The notes beneath the pieces are model-generated. The model was not told the origin of the DNA, made no database searches, and was given only the letters and a program-made list of their open reading frames with translations. Shown here in pieces: positions 8,271 through 17,044 of a stretch of 64,000 nt of DNA. How positions within the stretch are numbered: position 1 is the first letter of the stretch; the number at the start of each line of letters is the position of its first letter. Position numbers and translations under genes: made by a program. This DNA comes from Conchiformibius kuhniae DSM 17694 (GTDB lineage: Bacteria; Pseudomonadota; Gammaproteobacteria; Burkholderiales; Neisseriaceae): contig NZ_AUAP01000013.1 of assembly GCF_000428785.1 (NCBI RefSeq), positions 6,963 through 70,962 on the forward strand. Reading direction: 5' to 3'.

Positions 8271-8333
8271 AGTCTGCCGGTTTGGGTTACAATGCGCCCG
8301 TTTTCCCACCACCCCCCAGTATAAGGACAAAAT

Positions 8334-9584
8334 ATGTTTTCCAAAAGTGTTACCATCGCCCAATACGACCCCGAACTGGCCGCCGCCATCGCCGCCGAAA
8401 CCGCGCGCCAGCAAGACCACATTGAACTGATTGCCTCCGAAAACTACGTAAGCTGCGCCGTGATGGAAGCGCAGGGCAGCCAACTGACCAACAAATACGC
8501 CGAAGGCTATCCCGCCAAACGCTATTACGGCGGCTGCGAACACGTTGATGTGGCGGAACAACTGGCGATTGACCGCGTGAAACAACTGTTCGGCGCGGCG
8601 TATGCCAACGTGCAGCCGCACTCCGGTTCGCAAGCCAATCAAGCCGTTTACGCCGCCGTTTTGAAACCGGGCGACACCATTTTGGGCATGAGCTTGGCGC
8701 ACGGCGGTCATCTCACGCACGGCGCGTCCGTCAATATTTCCGGCAAACTCTACAACGCCGTTACCTACGGCTTGGACGAAAACGAAGTGTTGGACTATGC
8801 CGAAGTGGAACGCCTTGCGCTGGAACACAAACCGAAAATGATTGTGGCGGGCGCGTCCGCCTACGCCTTGCAGATTGACTGGGCGCGTTTCCGCGAAATC
8901 GCCGACAAAGTGGGCGCGTATTTGTTTGTGGACATGGCGCACTATGCCGGTTTGGTGGCGGGCGGCGAGTATCCCAATCCCGTCCCCCACGCCGATTTCG
9001 TAACCACCACCACGCATAAAACCTTGCGCGGGCCGCGCGGCGGCGTGATTTTGTGCCGCGACACCACCCACGAAAAAGCCTTGAATTCCAGCATTTTCCC
9101 CAGCTTGCAGGGCGGGCCTCTGATGCACGTTATCGCCGCCAAAGCGGTGGCGTTCAAAGAAGCCCTTGAACCGGAATTCAAAACCTACGCCAAACAAGTG
9201 AAAACCAATGCGGCGGCCATGGCGGAAGAATTGGTGAAACGCGGTTTGCGGATTATTTCCGGCCGCACCGAAAGCCATGTTTTCCTGGTGGATTTGCGTG
9301 CCAAAAACATTACCGGCAAAGCCGCCGAAGAAGCACTCGGCAAGGCGCACATCACCATCAACAAAAACGCCATTCCCAACGACCCGGAAAAACCGTTTGT
9401 AACAAGCGGTATCCGTGTCGGCACGGCGGCGATTACCACACGCGGTTTTGACGAAGCCGATTCACGCGTGTTGGCGAACTTGGTGGCGGACGTGCTGGAA
9501 GCGCCCGAAGACGAAGCGGCTTTGGCGCAAGTGGCAGACAAAGTGAAAGCCCTGTGCGACAAATACCCCGTTTACGGCGCGTAA
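8334..9584 (+). CDS. glyA: Serine hydroxymethyltransferase
   Basis: PLP enzyme that converts serine and tetrahydrofolate to glycine and methylene-THF, the main one-carbon source. The 416-residue length is typical. The PLP lysine is in TTTTHKTLRGPRGG near residue 229, and the N-terminal ASENYVS and HSGSQAN segments are canonical. The start is preceded by AAGGACAAAAT. It is monocistronic here: a hairpin terminator follows at once. No glycine riboswitch is visible in its leader. Confidence 0.98.
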   Translation: MFSKSVTIAQYDPELAAAIAAETARQQDHIELIASENYVSCAVMEAQGSQLTNKYAEGYPAKRYYGGCEHVDVAEQLAIDRVKQLFGAAYANVQPHSGSQANQAVYAAVLKPGDTILGMSLAHGGHLTHGASVNISGKLYNAVTYGLDENEVLDYAEVERLALEHKPKMIVAGASAYALQIDWARFREIADKVGAYLFVDMAHYAGLVAGGEYPNPVPHADFVTTTTHKTLRGPRGGVILCRDTTHEKALNSSIFPSLQGGPLMHVIAAKAVAFKEALEPEFKTYAKQVKTNAAAMAEELVKRGLRIISGRTESHVFLVDLRAKNITGKAAEEALGKAHITINKNAIPNDPEKPFVTSGIRVGTAAITTRGFDEADSRVLANLVADVLEAPEDEAALAQVADKVKALCDKYPVYGA

Positions 9585-9600
9585 ACCCGCCCGTTTGCCG

Positions 9601-9630
9601 CAAAGCCGCCAAAGACTTGGCGGCTTTGTT
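9601..9630 (+). terminator. Rho-independent terminator of glyA
   Basis: Perfect 10-base inverted repeat CAAAGCCGCC / GGCGGCTTTG with an 8-base loop, 16 bases after the glyA stop. The following T-tract is short. Confidence 0.7.
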
Positions 9631-9673
9631 CTGATGAATTTCAAACGCTTGCGAAAAAACAGCCCAATCGGGT

Positions 9674-9701
9674 TTGACAGCGCCGCCAAAGCCCGTATAA
9701 T
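9674..9701 (+). promoter_or_regulatory. Sigma-70 promoter of the tRNA-Leu pair
   Basis: Consensus -35 TTGACA (9674-9679) and -10 TATAAT (9696-9701) with a 16-base spacer, 17 bases before the first tRNA. Both hexamers are perfect. Confidence 0.85.
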
Positions 9702-9718
9702 GCACAGCTTCAACACCA

Positions 9719-9803
9719 GCCCAGGTGGCGAAATTGGTAGACGCAGGGGACTCAAAATCCCCCGCCGAAAGGTGTGTCGGTTCGAGTCCGACCCTGGGCA
9801 CCA
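9719..9803 (+). tRNA. tRNA-Leu (anticodon CAA)
   Basis: Acceptor stem GCCCAGG/CCTGGGC, D arm with GGTAGACGC, anticodon stem GGGGA/TCCCC with loop CTCAAAA (anticodon CAA, reads UUG), the long class II variable arm expected for leucine, T arm with GGTTCGAGTCC, and an encoded CCA end. Confidence 0.95.
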
Positions 9804-9824
9804 AATAGAATTGATGTTTAAAAT

Positions 9825-9911
9825 GCCCAGATGGCGGAATTGGTAGACGCGCCAGCTTCAGGTGCTGGTATCCGCAAGGGTGTGGAAGTTCGAGTCTTCT
9901 TCTGGGCACCA
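9825..9911 (+). tRNA. tRNA-Leu (anticodon CAG)
   Basis: Acceptor GCCCAGA/TCTGGGC, anticodon stem CCAGC/GCTGG with loop TTCAGGT (anticodon CAG, reads CUG), a long variable arm and an encoded CCA. It lies 21 bases after the first tRNA-Leu and is surely co-transcribed with it. Confidence 0.95.
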
Positions 9912-9917
9912 AACAAA

Positions 9918-9955
9918 CAAAAAACAGCCTTTTTACAGGCTGTTTTTTGTTTTTG
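9918..9955 (+). terminator. Terminator of the tRNA-Leu operon
   Basis: Inverted repeat AAAACAGCC / GGCTGTTTT followed by a T-rich tract. Confidence 0.85.
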
Positions 9956-10029
9956 CATCATCAATTTCCTCAACCTGAAAAACACGCCCGCCGCCAAAGC
10001 ACAAAAGTGCTACGATGGCGGCGGATGCT

Positions 10030-10132
10030 GGGGCGTGTCGTCATTTAGATGTTCCTACTGAAAATCAGTGAAATATAAAAAATTCCGTCATTCCCGCGCA
10101 AAGTTTTTTCGGTTAATTGATGATACTAGGGG
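10030..10132. repeat. Degenerate mosaic element
   Basis: Begins GGGGCGTGTCGTCATTTAGA, carries CTGAAAATCAGTG, a half dRS3 (CGTCATTCCCGCG) and ends TTCGGTTAATTGATGATAC. It lacks the second dRS3 arm, so it looks internally deleted. Confidence 0.65.
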
Positions 10133-10159
10133 CAAATTCCTTTGGTGTTTGCCCTGATG

Positions 10160-10471
10160 TTAATAATCAATCTTTGAAGACAAAACCTTGCCGGTTTTCG
10201 CATCAATTTTCACATCGTATTCGCGTCCGTCTTTGCCGCGCACTTCCACTTCAAAATAAGTTCCTTTGCGCACGCTGTGTTCAAAATCCACATCGGTGGC
10301 AACGCCGCCGCCGACATGGGCAACCGCCGTTTGTGCCGCTTTTTCATAAGTGATGAATTGGGCGCGGTTTTGTTCGTAATAACGCTCATCGTCACCCGCA
10401 AAAGAAGGCGCGGCCGCGCCAAAGGCAAACGCAGCGAACAAAGCGGCAAGAACGGTTTTGGATTTCAGCAT
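10160..10471 (-). CDS. Secreted PepSY-domain protein
   Basis: A 103-residue protein with a signal peptide (MLKSKTVLAALFAAFAFG...SFA) and a single PepSY domain: YEKAAQTAVAHVGGG near residues 42-56, then two strands FEVEVRGKDGREYDVKID and KTGKVLSSK. PepSY proteins are thought to inhibit or chaperone extracytoplasmic proteases or bind cations; the specific role here is unknown. It is apparently monocistronic, divergent from nothing in particular and 167 bases from the end of katA on the same strand, with a terminator between them. Confidence 0.85.
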   Translation of the reverse strand: MLKSKTVLAALFAAFAFGAAAPSFAGDDERYYEQNRAQFITYEKAAQTAVAHVGGGVATDVDFEHSVRKGTYFEVEVRGKDGREYDVKIDAKTGKVLSSKIDY

Positions 10472-10579
10472 GATGTGTAACTCTCTTCAATATGTGTGAA
10501 TGGAAAATATTTATTATAAAGGATTTTTTATGTTTTTATTTTAAGCGGGCGACAAAAAAGGTAAACCGCCGTTTACACA

Positions 10580-10622
10580 AAAACCGCCCGTATGCACACG
10601 GCACACAGGCGGTTGTTTTTTT
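10580..10622 (-). terminator. Terminator after catalase
   Basis: Inverted repeat AAACCGCC.../...GGCGGTT. On the minus strand it ends in a short T-tract, and T-richness on the plus side makes it bidirectional-looking. Confidence 0.65.
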
Positions 10623-10638
10623 ACATCAAATCAGATGA

Positions 10639-12162
10639 TTATTTACCGGCAGGTTTCAACAAACCGGGGTTGCCCATCGCCGGGTCGCTGTCGTAAGCGG
10701 CAATCGCATCTGCCACAGTCATGCCCAGAGCTTTGGCAACGCCTTCGCCGTAAGCGGGGTCGCAAGCGTAGCAGTTGCGGATATGGCGGTATTTGATGAA
10801 GTCCAAAGCATCGCCCATACCGGCGGCGGTGTTGTTGAACAGGGTTTGCTTCTGTTCGTCGCTCATATTGTTGAACAACACGCGCGGCTGGCTGAAGTAG
10901 TCGGCATCATCGTTGCGGAAATCCCAATGCGCGGCATAACCGTCAATTTTCAACGGCGGCTCGGCGAAATCGGGCTGTTGCTGCCACTGCTGGAAGCTGT
11001 TGGGTTCGTAGTGGATATTGCTGCCGTAGTTGCCGTCCACCCGACCGTAACCGTCCCGTGCATTGCTGTGAACGGGGCAACGCGGCGCGTTTACCGGAAT
11101 TTGCTTGTGGTTCACGCCCAAACGGTAGCGTTGCGCATCGGCATAGTTGAACAAACGCGCTTGCAGCATACGGTCGGGAGAAGCGCCGATACCGGGAACC
11201 AAGTTGCTCGGTGCGAAAGCGGATTGCTCCACATCGGCAAAGAAGTTTTCGGGGTTTTTGTTCAGTTCAAACTCGCCCACTTCAATCAGGGGATAATCGC
11301 CTTTCGGCCAAACTTTGGTCAGGTCAAACGGGTGGTAGGGCACTTTTTCCGCATCGGCTTCGGGCATCACTTGAACGTACATCGTCCATTTCGGGAAGTC
11401 GCCTTTTTCAATGCTTTCATACAGGTCGCGCTGATGGCTTTCGCGGTCGTTGGCGATGATGGCGGCGGCTTCTTCGTTGGACAGGTTTTTGATGCCTTGT
11501 TGGGTGCGGAAGTGGAATTTCACCCAGAAACGCTCGCCGTCTTTGTTCCAGAAGCTGTAGGTGTGGCTGCCGAAACCGTGCATGTGGCGGTAGCTGGCGG
11601 GAATGCCGCGCTCGGACATCACGATGGTAACTTGGTGGAAGGCTTCAGGCAGCAGCGTCCAGAAATCCCAGTTGTTGGTGGCGGAACGCATATTGGTGCG
11701 CGGGTCGCGTTTTACCGCTTTGTTCAAATCGGGGAATTTGCGCGGGTCACGCAGGAAGAACACGGGGGTGTTGTTGCCCACCATGTCCCAGTTGCCTTCT
11801 TCGGTGTAGAACTTCAAGGCGAAACCGCGAATGTCGCGCTCGGCATCGGCGGCGCCGCGCTCACCGGCAACGGTGGTAAAACGCGCAAACATTTCGGTTT
11901 TTTTGCCCACTTCGCTGAAAATGGCGGCGCGGGTGTATTTGGTGATGTCGTTGGTAACGGTAAACGTGCCGAACGCGCCCGAACCTTTGGCGTGCATGCG
12001 GCGCTCCGGAATCACTTCGCGGGCAAAGTCGGCGAGCTTCTCATTCAGCCACAAATCCTGCGCCAGCAAAGGGCCGCGCGGGCCGGCGGTGAGGCTGTTT
12101 TGGTTGTCGGCAACGGGTGCGCCGTTGCTGCGGGTCAGATGGGTAACAGGGCATTTGGACAT
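10639..12162 (-). CDS. katA: Heme catalase, small-subunit type
   Basis: Monofunctional heme catalase (507 residues) that dismutates hydrogen peroxide in the cytosol. The active-site histidine is in ERRMHAKGSGA (His57), the distal asparagine in MVGNNTPVFF (Asn130), and the proximal heme tyrosine in RLFNYADAQRYRLG near residue 340. The length fits clade III catalases such as neisserial KatA. The start ATG at 12162 follows AAAGGAACACC. Regulation by OxyR is usual in the family, but I could not convincingly place an OxyR site. Confidence 0.97.
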   Translation of the reverse strand: MSKCPVTHLTRSNGAPVADNQNSLTAGPRGPLLAQDLWLNEKLADFAREVIPERRMHAKGSGAFGTFTVTNDITKYTRAAIFSEVGKKTEMFARFTTVAGERGAADAERDIRGFALKFYTEEGNWDMVGNNTPVFFLRDPRKFPDLNKAVKRDPRTNMRSATNNWDFWTLLPEAFHQVTIVMSERGIPASYRHMHGFGSHTYSFWNKDGERFWVKFHFRTQQGIKNLSNEEAAAIIANDRESHQRDLYESIEKGDFPKWTMYVQVMPEADAEKVPYHPFDLTKVWPKGDYPLIEVGEFELNKNPENFFADVEQSAFAPSNLVPGIGASPDRMLQARLFNYADAQRYRLGVNHKQIPVNAPRCPVHSNARDGYGRVDGNYGSNIHYEPNSFQQWQQQPDFAEPPLKIDGYAAHWDFRNDDADYFSQPRVLFNNMSDEQKQTLFNNTAAGMGDALDFIKYRHIRNCYACDPAYGEGVAKALGMTVADAIAAYDSDPAMGNPGLLKPAGK

Positions 12163-12648
12163 GGTTGGTGTTCCTTTAAATATAAGCTATCGAAATACAC
12201 ATTTTAATTGCTTGATGCAATGTGCCGAACTATACGCGCAAACGCCCGCCATTAAAACTATGGCAGCGATAGCGCAACGTGCGGCACCGCGACATTATAG
12301 CCGATAACGCGCCCAAACTGCCCATTTGCGCCCATATCGGGCGGATAAGCCGGATTTTGGCAGGCGCACAAACATATTTTTCCGTTTTCTCTTGACAAAA
12401 ACTGACAAATTACGTTAATCTTAGCTGGTTAATTACATTTGTGATGAGAAGCAAAACGGTAGTGTGCACAGCCTTTTGTTTTCAAAACAGCAACTTGGAA
12501 GAGATTTTGATTGTTGTTGGGCAAAACGGGCATGTATGCTGCTTTCTTTTCCACAAGACCAACGGCAAGCCCGTGTAATGCGAAACCCGATACTACTCGG
12601 CGAACCGTTGTTTTACAACTTTTCATTTTGACAAAACAGGAGTCTGTT
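12163..12648. other. Intergenic region between divergent katA and pilin genes
   Basis: 486 bases without a credible gene. It holds the katA ribosome-binding site (AAAGGAAC) and, nearer the pilin, a possible promoter TTGACA (12392-12397) with a weak GTTAAT (12414-12419). A pilin frame is open upstream to 12511, but its residues do not resemble a prepilin leader. No repeat element was seen. Confidence 0.5.
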
Positions 12649-13158
12649 ATGAAAGCTCTGCAAAAAGGTTTCACCCTGATTGAATTGATGATTGTAATCG
12701 CAATTATCGGTATCTTGGCTGCCATCGCTCTGCCGATGTACCAAGATTACATTTCCAAGTCCCAAACCACCCGCGTGGTAGGTGAGCTGGCTGCTGCAAA
12801 AACTGCTGTTGATGCTGCAATTTTTGATGGCAAAACGCCTGTTGCAGGTACTGATGTTGCGGCAGGCAGTACTTCTGCCAAAGCACCTGTTGGGTTGAAA
12901 ACAGGTATGGGTAGTGGTAGTAAGGTGCGTTCCAATCTGTTGTCGGCAGCTAGTGTAGCTGTAGCAGATAACGTTACTACTATTAAGGGTGTATTGGGTG
13001 GTAATGCAAACAAGGACATTCACGGCGCGGAAATTTCACAAGTACGCGATGCACAAGGCGTGTGGAAGTGTCTTGTGGATAAGAAAAACGCTCCAGGTTG
13101 GAAAGATAAATTTATTCCTTCTGGCTGTTCAGCTCCTGAAACTGCTCCTAAGACTTAA
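12649..13158 (+). CDS. pilE: Type IV major pilin precursor
   Basis: A 169-residue prepilin. The short leader MKALQKG is followed by the prepilin peptidase site G/FTLIELMIVIAIIGILAA, including the essential Glu5 of the mature protein, and the mature hydrophobic helix. Two C-terminal cysteines (WKCLVDKK and PSGCSAP) define the usual disulfide D-region. It would polymerise in the type IV pilus used for adhesion, twitching and DNA uptake. Base composition is less GC-rich than its neighbours. No silent pilS-like cassettes are visible. The symbol follows neisserial usage; a minor pilin is less likely given the canonical length and D-region. Confidence 0.85.
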   Translation: MKALQKGFTLIELMIVIAIIGILAAIALPMYQDYISKSQTTRVVGELAAAKTAVDAAIFDGKTPVAGTDVAAGSTSAKAPVGLKTGMGSGSKVRSNLLSAASVAVADNVTTIKGVLGGNANKDIHGAEISQVRDAQGVWKCLVDKKNAPGWKDKFIPSGCSAPETAPKT

Positions 13159-13197
13159 GTAGACATTTAACATTTTAAGGTTTTAACAAGCCGTACC

Positions 13198-13236
13198 TGA
13201 TAAGCTCCCTATTGGTTTTAATAGGGAGCTTTTTGC
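13198..13236 (+). terminator. Terminator of the pilin gene
   Basis: Inverted repeat AAGCTCCCTATT / AATAGGGAGCTT followed by TTTTGC. Confidence 0.88.
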
Positions 13237-13251
13237 TTGAACAATTTTGGC

Positions 13252-13279
13252 TTGACTTGGTGTGTAGGTCTGCTAGAAT
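13252..13279 (+). promoter_or_regulatory. Promoter of tRNA-Asn
   Basis: -35 TTGACT (13252-13257) and -10 TAGAAT (13274-13279), spacer 16 bases, 11 bases before the tRNA. Confidence 0.75.
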
Positions 13280-13290
13280 AAAGCTGTCTT

Positions 13291-13366
13291 TCCCCGATAG
13301 CTCAGTCGGTAGAGCGACGGACTGTTAATCCGCAGGTCGCTGGTTCGAGCCCAGCTCGGGGAGCCA
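13291..13366 (+). tRNA. tRNA-Asn (anticodon GTT)
   Basis: Acceptor TCCCCGA/TCGGGGA, D arm AGCTCAGTCGGTAGAGC, anticodon loop CTGTTAA, T arm GGTTCGAGCCC, encoded CCA. Discriminator base G as expected for Asn. Confidence 0.96.
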
Positions 13367-13370
13367 GTTG

Positions 13371-13405
13371 CAAAAGCCCAAACTTTGGTTTGGGCTTTTT
13401 CTTAT
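13371..13405 (+). terminator. Terminator of tRNA-Asn
   Basis: AAAAGCCCAAACTTTGGTTTGG followed by GCTTTTTC: an AAGCCCAAA/TTTGGGCTT hairpin with a T-tract. Confidence 0.85.
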
Positions 13406-13507
13406 GCCGTCCGCACGGACATGCCACAATCGGTGTGGCAGGTGAAATTTTTTAGGGTGGGATTTTCGGCTATAATCCGCCTACCCGCAATGTCCCCGAT
13501 TTTGATG

Positions 13508-15391
13508 ATGCAGATTTTTTATGAAGAGGGCGGTCAGTTTAAAACCGCCGCAGTCGTACAGAAAAACGACAGCACCTATCAGGCAGATACGCCGCACGGC
13601 AAGCGTGTGAAAATCAAAGCCGCCAATGTGTTTTTGGAGTTTGAGGGCTCGGGTGAGGCGTTTTTGGCATCTGCCCGTGCCGAAGCGGAAGGCATTGATG
13701 CCGCTTTGTTGTGGGAAGTGTCGGGCAGCGATGAATTTACCGCCGCCGATGCGGCCGCCGAATATTTCGGTGCCAATCCGGGCAAAATCCAAACCGCCGC
13801 CACCTTGATGGCACTCTACGCTGCGCCGCTTTATTTCCACAAAAAAGCCAAAGGCGTGTTCAAAGCCGCGCCCGCCGATATTTTGCAACAGGCATTGGCG
13901 GCGGCGGAACGCAAAAAACAGCTCGAAGCGCAAATCAACGCATGGTGTGCCGATTTGACGGCAGGCAAACTGCCCGAAGCCGTTGCCGCCGAAATCCGCA
14001 CCATTCTGCATCAGCCCGACAAGCAAAGCCCCGCTTACAAAGCCTTTGCCAAAGCCGCAGACGAATTGAAAACCGGTTTGTACGAGCTGGCGAAACACAC
14101 GGGCGCGGTATCGGGTTTGCCTGAATATTTGCAACAACGCTTCGAATACCGCTATTTTCCGCACGGCACGGGCTTTGCCGCGGACATCGCCGCGCCGTCC
14201 GTTCCCGACCTGCCCGATGCGCCCGATGCGGTACGCGCCTTTTCCATCGATGATGCTTCCACCACCGAAATCGACGATGCCTTCAGCCTGCGCGACTTGG
14301 GCAACGGCATCATGCGCGTGGGCGTACACATTGCCGCGCCCGCTTTGGCAGTGGCGGCAGACAGCCCCATCGAGCAGGTGATTATGAACCGCTTGAGTAC
14401 CGTATATTTTCCGGCGGGCAAAATCACCATGTTGCCGGAAAGCTGGATTGGCGCGTTCAGCTTGGACGAGGGCGCGGCACGTCCCGCCTTCAGTGCGTAT
14501 TTTGATTTTGATGCGGATTTCAAGCTGTTGGCTGCCGAACACCGCATCGAGCGCGTGTTTGTCGAGCGCAATCTGCGTATTCACGCCATCGAGCCGCATT
14601 TCAACAGCGACACGGGCACCGGCACGCCCGATGCGCCGCAGTTTCCGTTTCATGCGGAAATGATTTGGCTGCACCGTTTGGCAACCGCCCTGCAAAAACA
14701 GCGCGACCGCTACGAAGAAAACACCGTCAAAAAATACGATTACGGCATCGAATTTGACGAAGCGGGCAAGGTACGCATCAGCCGCCGCGAACGCGGTTCG
14801 CCGATTGACACGCTGGTGAGCGAAATGATGATTCTCGCCAACAGCACATGGGCGAAAATGCTGGACGAGCATCAATTGGGCGGATTGTTCCGCGTCCAGC
14901 CTGCGGGCAGGGTGCGCATGGCGACACGCTGCGAAGCGCACATCGGCATGAACTTGAGCCACTACGGTTGGTTTACCTCGCCCCTGCGCCGCGCTGCCGA
15001 CTACATCAACCAAAAACAACTGCAAAGCCTGCTGATGCCCGATTGCCCGCCGCGCTTCGGCGCGAACGACAGCATGCTGTTTGCCGCCGTCAGCAATTTC
15101 GACAGTACCTACACCGCCTACCGCGATTTTCAAAACCAAATGGAAGGCTATTGGGCGATGGTGTATTTGCAGCAGGAACACATCGGCGAAATCCGCGCAC
15201 AGATTTTGAAAGAAGATTTGGTGCGGCTCGAAGGCGTGCCTTTGGTGGCGCGGGCAACGGGCATTCCCGCCGAAATCCCCCCGAAAAGCACGGTGCGGCT
15301 GAGCATTACCGAAGTTGCGCCCGAACAACAATTTGTCGGCTTGCGCTATCTTGCGCCCGTTGCGGCTGCCGATACGGATTCACCCACTTAA
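13508..15391 (+). CDS. RNase II/R family exoribonuclease (RNB domain)
   Basis: A 627-residue 3'-5' exoribonuclease. The RNB catalytic site reads FSIDDASTTEIDDAFS near residue 250, with the clustered aspartates that bind magnesium, and the later RRAADYINQKQL segment contains the conserved arginines. It is shorter than RNase R and lacks an obvious C-terminal basic tail, so it fits RNase II-like enzymes. The start is uncertain: ATG codons occur at 13505 and 13508; an extension further upstream would read through the tRNA terminator and is rejected. It ends 20 bases before gpmA. Confidence 0.88.
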   Translation: MQIFYEEGGQFKTAAVVQKNDSTYQADTPHGKRVKIKAANVFLEFEGSGEAFLASARAEAEGIDAALLWEVSGSDEFTAADAAAEYFGANPGKIQTAATLMALYAAPLYFHKKAKGVFKAAPADILQQALAAAERKKQLEAQINAWCADLTAGKLPEAVAAEIRTILHQPDKQSPAYKAFAKAADELKTGLYELAKHTGAVSGLPEYLQQRFEYRYFPHGTGFAADIAAPSVPDLPDAPDAVRAFSIDDASTTEIDDAFSLRDLGNGIMRVGVHIAAPALAVAADSPIEQVIMNRLSTVYFPAGKITMLPESWIGAFSLDEGAARPAFSAYFDFDADFKLLAAEHRIERVFVERNLRIHAIEPHFNSDTGTGTPDAPQFPFHAEMIWLHRLATALQKQRDRYEENTVKKYDYGIEFDEAGKVRISRRERGSPIDTLVSEMMILANSTWAKMLDEHQLGGLFRVQPAGRVRMATRCEAHIGMNLSHYGWFTSPLRRAADYINQKQLQSLLMPDCPPRFGANDSMLFAAVSNFDSTYTAYRDFQNQMEGYWAMVYLQQEHIGEIRAQILKEDLVRLEGVPLVARATGIPAEIPPKSTVRLSITEVAPEQQFVGLRYLAPVAAADTDSPT

Positions 15392-15411
15392 ACACATAAG
15401 GATTGGATATT

Positions 15412-16095
15412 ATGGAACTGGTACTCATCAGACACGGACAAAGCGAATGGAATGCCAAAAACCTGTTTACCGGTTGGCGTGATGTGCCTTTGAGCGGGCA
15501 GGGCATTGCCGAAGCCCAAGCGGCAGGACGCAAATTGGCACAGCACGGTTACCAATTTGACGTGGCGTTTACCTCCGTGCTCACCCGCGCCATCAAAACC
15601 TGCAACATCGTTTTGGAAGAAAGCGGGCAACTGTGGGTGCCGCAAATCAAATCGTGGCGTTTGAACGAACGCCATTACGGCAAGCTGCAAGGCTTGGACA
15701 AAAAACAAACCGCCGAACAATACGGCGACGAACAGGTGCGCATTTGGCGCAGAAGCTACGACACCCTGCCGCCCCTGCTCGACCCCGCCGATGAATTTTC
15801 CGCGCACAACGACCGCCGCTACGCCGCTTTGCCCGCCGATGTGGTGCCGGACGGCGAAAACTTGAAAGTTACCTTGGCGCGGGTGCTGCCGTTTTGGCAC
15901 GATTGCATCGCCCCCGAAATTTTGGCGGGCAAACGCGTGCTGGTGGCGGCGCACGGCAATTCGCTGCGGGCGTTGGCAAAACACATCGAAAACATTTCCG
16001 ACGACGACATCATGGGCTTGGAAATCCCCACCGGACAGCCCTTGGTGTACCGCTTGGACGACCGTCTCAACGCTGTGGAAAAATTTTACCTGTGA
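15412..16095 (+). CDS. gpmA: 2,3-bisphosphoglycerate-dependent phosphoglycerate mutase
   Basis: Glycolytic enzyme interconverting 3- and 2-phosphoglycerate. The 227-residue product has the phosphohistidine motif LIRHGQSEWN (His8), the GWRDVPLSGQG segment, RLNERHYGKLQGLDK, and the second catalytic histidine in VAAHGNSLRAL. The ATG at 15412 follows AAGGATTGG. Its stop overlaps the start of ubiG by one base, so the two are co-transcribed. Confidence 0.96.
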   Translation: MELVLIRHGQSEWNAKNLFTGWRDVPLSGQGIAEAQAAGRKLAQHGYQFDVAFTSVLTRAIKTCNIVLEESGQLWVPQIKSWRLNERHYGKLQGLDKKQTAEQYGDEQVRIWRRSYDTLPPLLDPADEFSAHNDRRYAALPADVVPDGENLKVTLARVLPFWHDCIAPEILAGKRVLVAAHGNSLRALAKHIENISDDDIMGLEIPTGQPLVYRLDDRLNAVEKFYL

Positions 16096-16814
16096 TGATG
16101 CGCGAAGAAACCCGTTCACCCAATGTTGATGCTGCCGAAATCGACAAATTCGCCCGTTTGGCACAAAACTGGTGGGACACACAGGGCGAGCTCAAATCCT
16201 TGCACGACATCAACCCTTTGCGCTTGGACTACATTGTCCGCACCGCAGGGGTGCAGGGCAAAACGGTGTTGGATGTGGGCTGCGGCGGCGGGATTTTGTC
16301 GGAAAGCTTGGCTCGGGCGGGGGCGGCGCGGGTGGTGGGCATCGACATGGCGGAGCAGTCGCTTGCCGTTGCCCGCAGCCATGCCGCGCAGCAGGGCGTT
16401 GCCAATGCGGAATACCGTTGCATCAGCGTGGAAGACTTGGCAGCCGCCGAGCCGCAGCAATACGATGTGGTTACTTGCATGGAAATGTTGGAACACGTTC
16501 CCGACCCGTCTTCGGTGATTCGCGCCTGTGCCAAGCTCGCCAAGCCGGAAGGTTATGTGTTTTTTTCCACGCTCAACCGCAACCGCAAGTCTTATGCTTA
16601 TGCGATTGTGGCGGCGGAGTATGTGCTGAACATCGTGCCCAAAGGCACGCACGATTGGCAAAAGTTCATCACGCCGGCAGAGTTGGCGCGGATGGCGCGG
16701 GGGGCGGGCTTGTCGCCCGAATCGATGTGCGGCTTGACTTATCACCCCGTGTTCGGGCGTTATGCTTTGAATGATGATGTGTCGGTCAATTATATGGCGG
16801 CGTATCGGGCGTGA
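16095..16814 (+). CDS. ubiG: Ubiquinone biosynthesis O-methyltransferase
   Basis: SAM-dependent methyltransferase for both O-methylations of ubiquinone synthesis. The 239-residue protein has FARLAQNWWD near the N terminus, the SAM motif VLDVGCGGGILSE at about 57-69, GIDMAE, and the UbiG signature MEMLEHVPDP and NRNRKSYAYAI. Two adjacent ATG codons (16095, 16098) are both plausible starts. It is coupled to gpmA. Confidence 0.94.
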   Translation: MMREETRSPNVDAAEIDKFARLAQNWWDTQGELKSLHDINPLRLDYIVRTAGVQGKTVLDVGCGGGILSESLARAGAARVVGIDMAEQSLAVARSHAAQQGVANAEYRCISVEDLAAAEPQQYDVVTCMEMLEHVPDPSSVIRACAKLAKPEGYVFFSTLNRNRKSYAYAIVAAEYVLNIVPKGTHDWQKFITPAELARMARGAGLSPESMCGLTYHPVFGRYALNDDVSVNYMAAYRA

Positions 16815-16819
16815 AAAAC

Positions 16820-17044
16820 AATGCGCCGTCATGCCTGAAGGTGCGGGCATGACGGCGCGTTTCAAATGAGGTCGTATTGTTAATTGGCTGAAAAATCTTT
16901 GCATCGTCATTCCCGCGAATGCGGGAATCCAAGTCGAAGCACGACAAACCTTGATAAGACATGGCTTGCCAAGCATCGGGAGGTGGATTCCCGACTGCGC
17001 GGGAATGACGGCGCTGTGTTTTTTCGGCTAATTGATGACGCATC
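16820..17044. repeat. Mosaic element with three dRS3-type hairpins
   Basis: Begins with GCGCCGTCATGCC / GGCATGACGGCGC, a strong hairpin that may terminate ubiG. Next come a GTTAATTGGCTGAAAAATC arm, a dRS3 ATTCCCGCGAATGCGGGAAT, the common middle (AAGTCGAAGCACGACAAACC), a second dRS3, and the right end TTGATGACGCATCC. The right end abuts the stop of the exchanger gene. Confidence 0.78.

Noticed and set aside
8150..8333. Glycine riboswitch before glyA, or before gcvH at 44220-44365
   Set aside because: Neither region shows the paired glycine aptamer core; both are occupied by interspersed repeats.
12163..12260. OxyR binding site before catalase
   Set aside because: ATAAGCTATCG is present but the four-part spacing of OxyR sites could not be matched with confidence.
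12511..12648. Upstream extension of the pilin gene
   Set aside because: The added 46 residues do not resemble a signal; the short MKALQKG leader at 12649 is the normal prepilin form and has its own ribosome-binding site.
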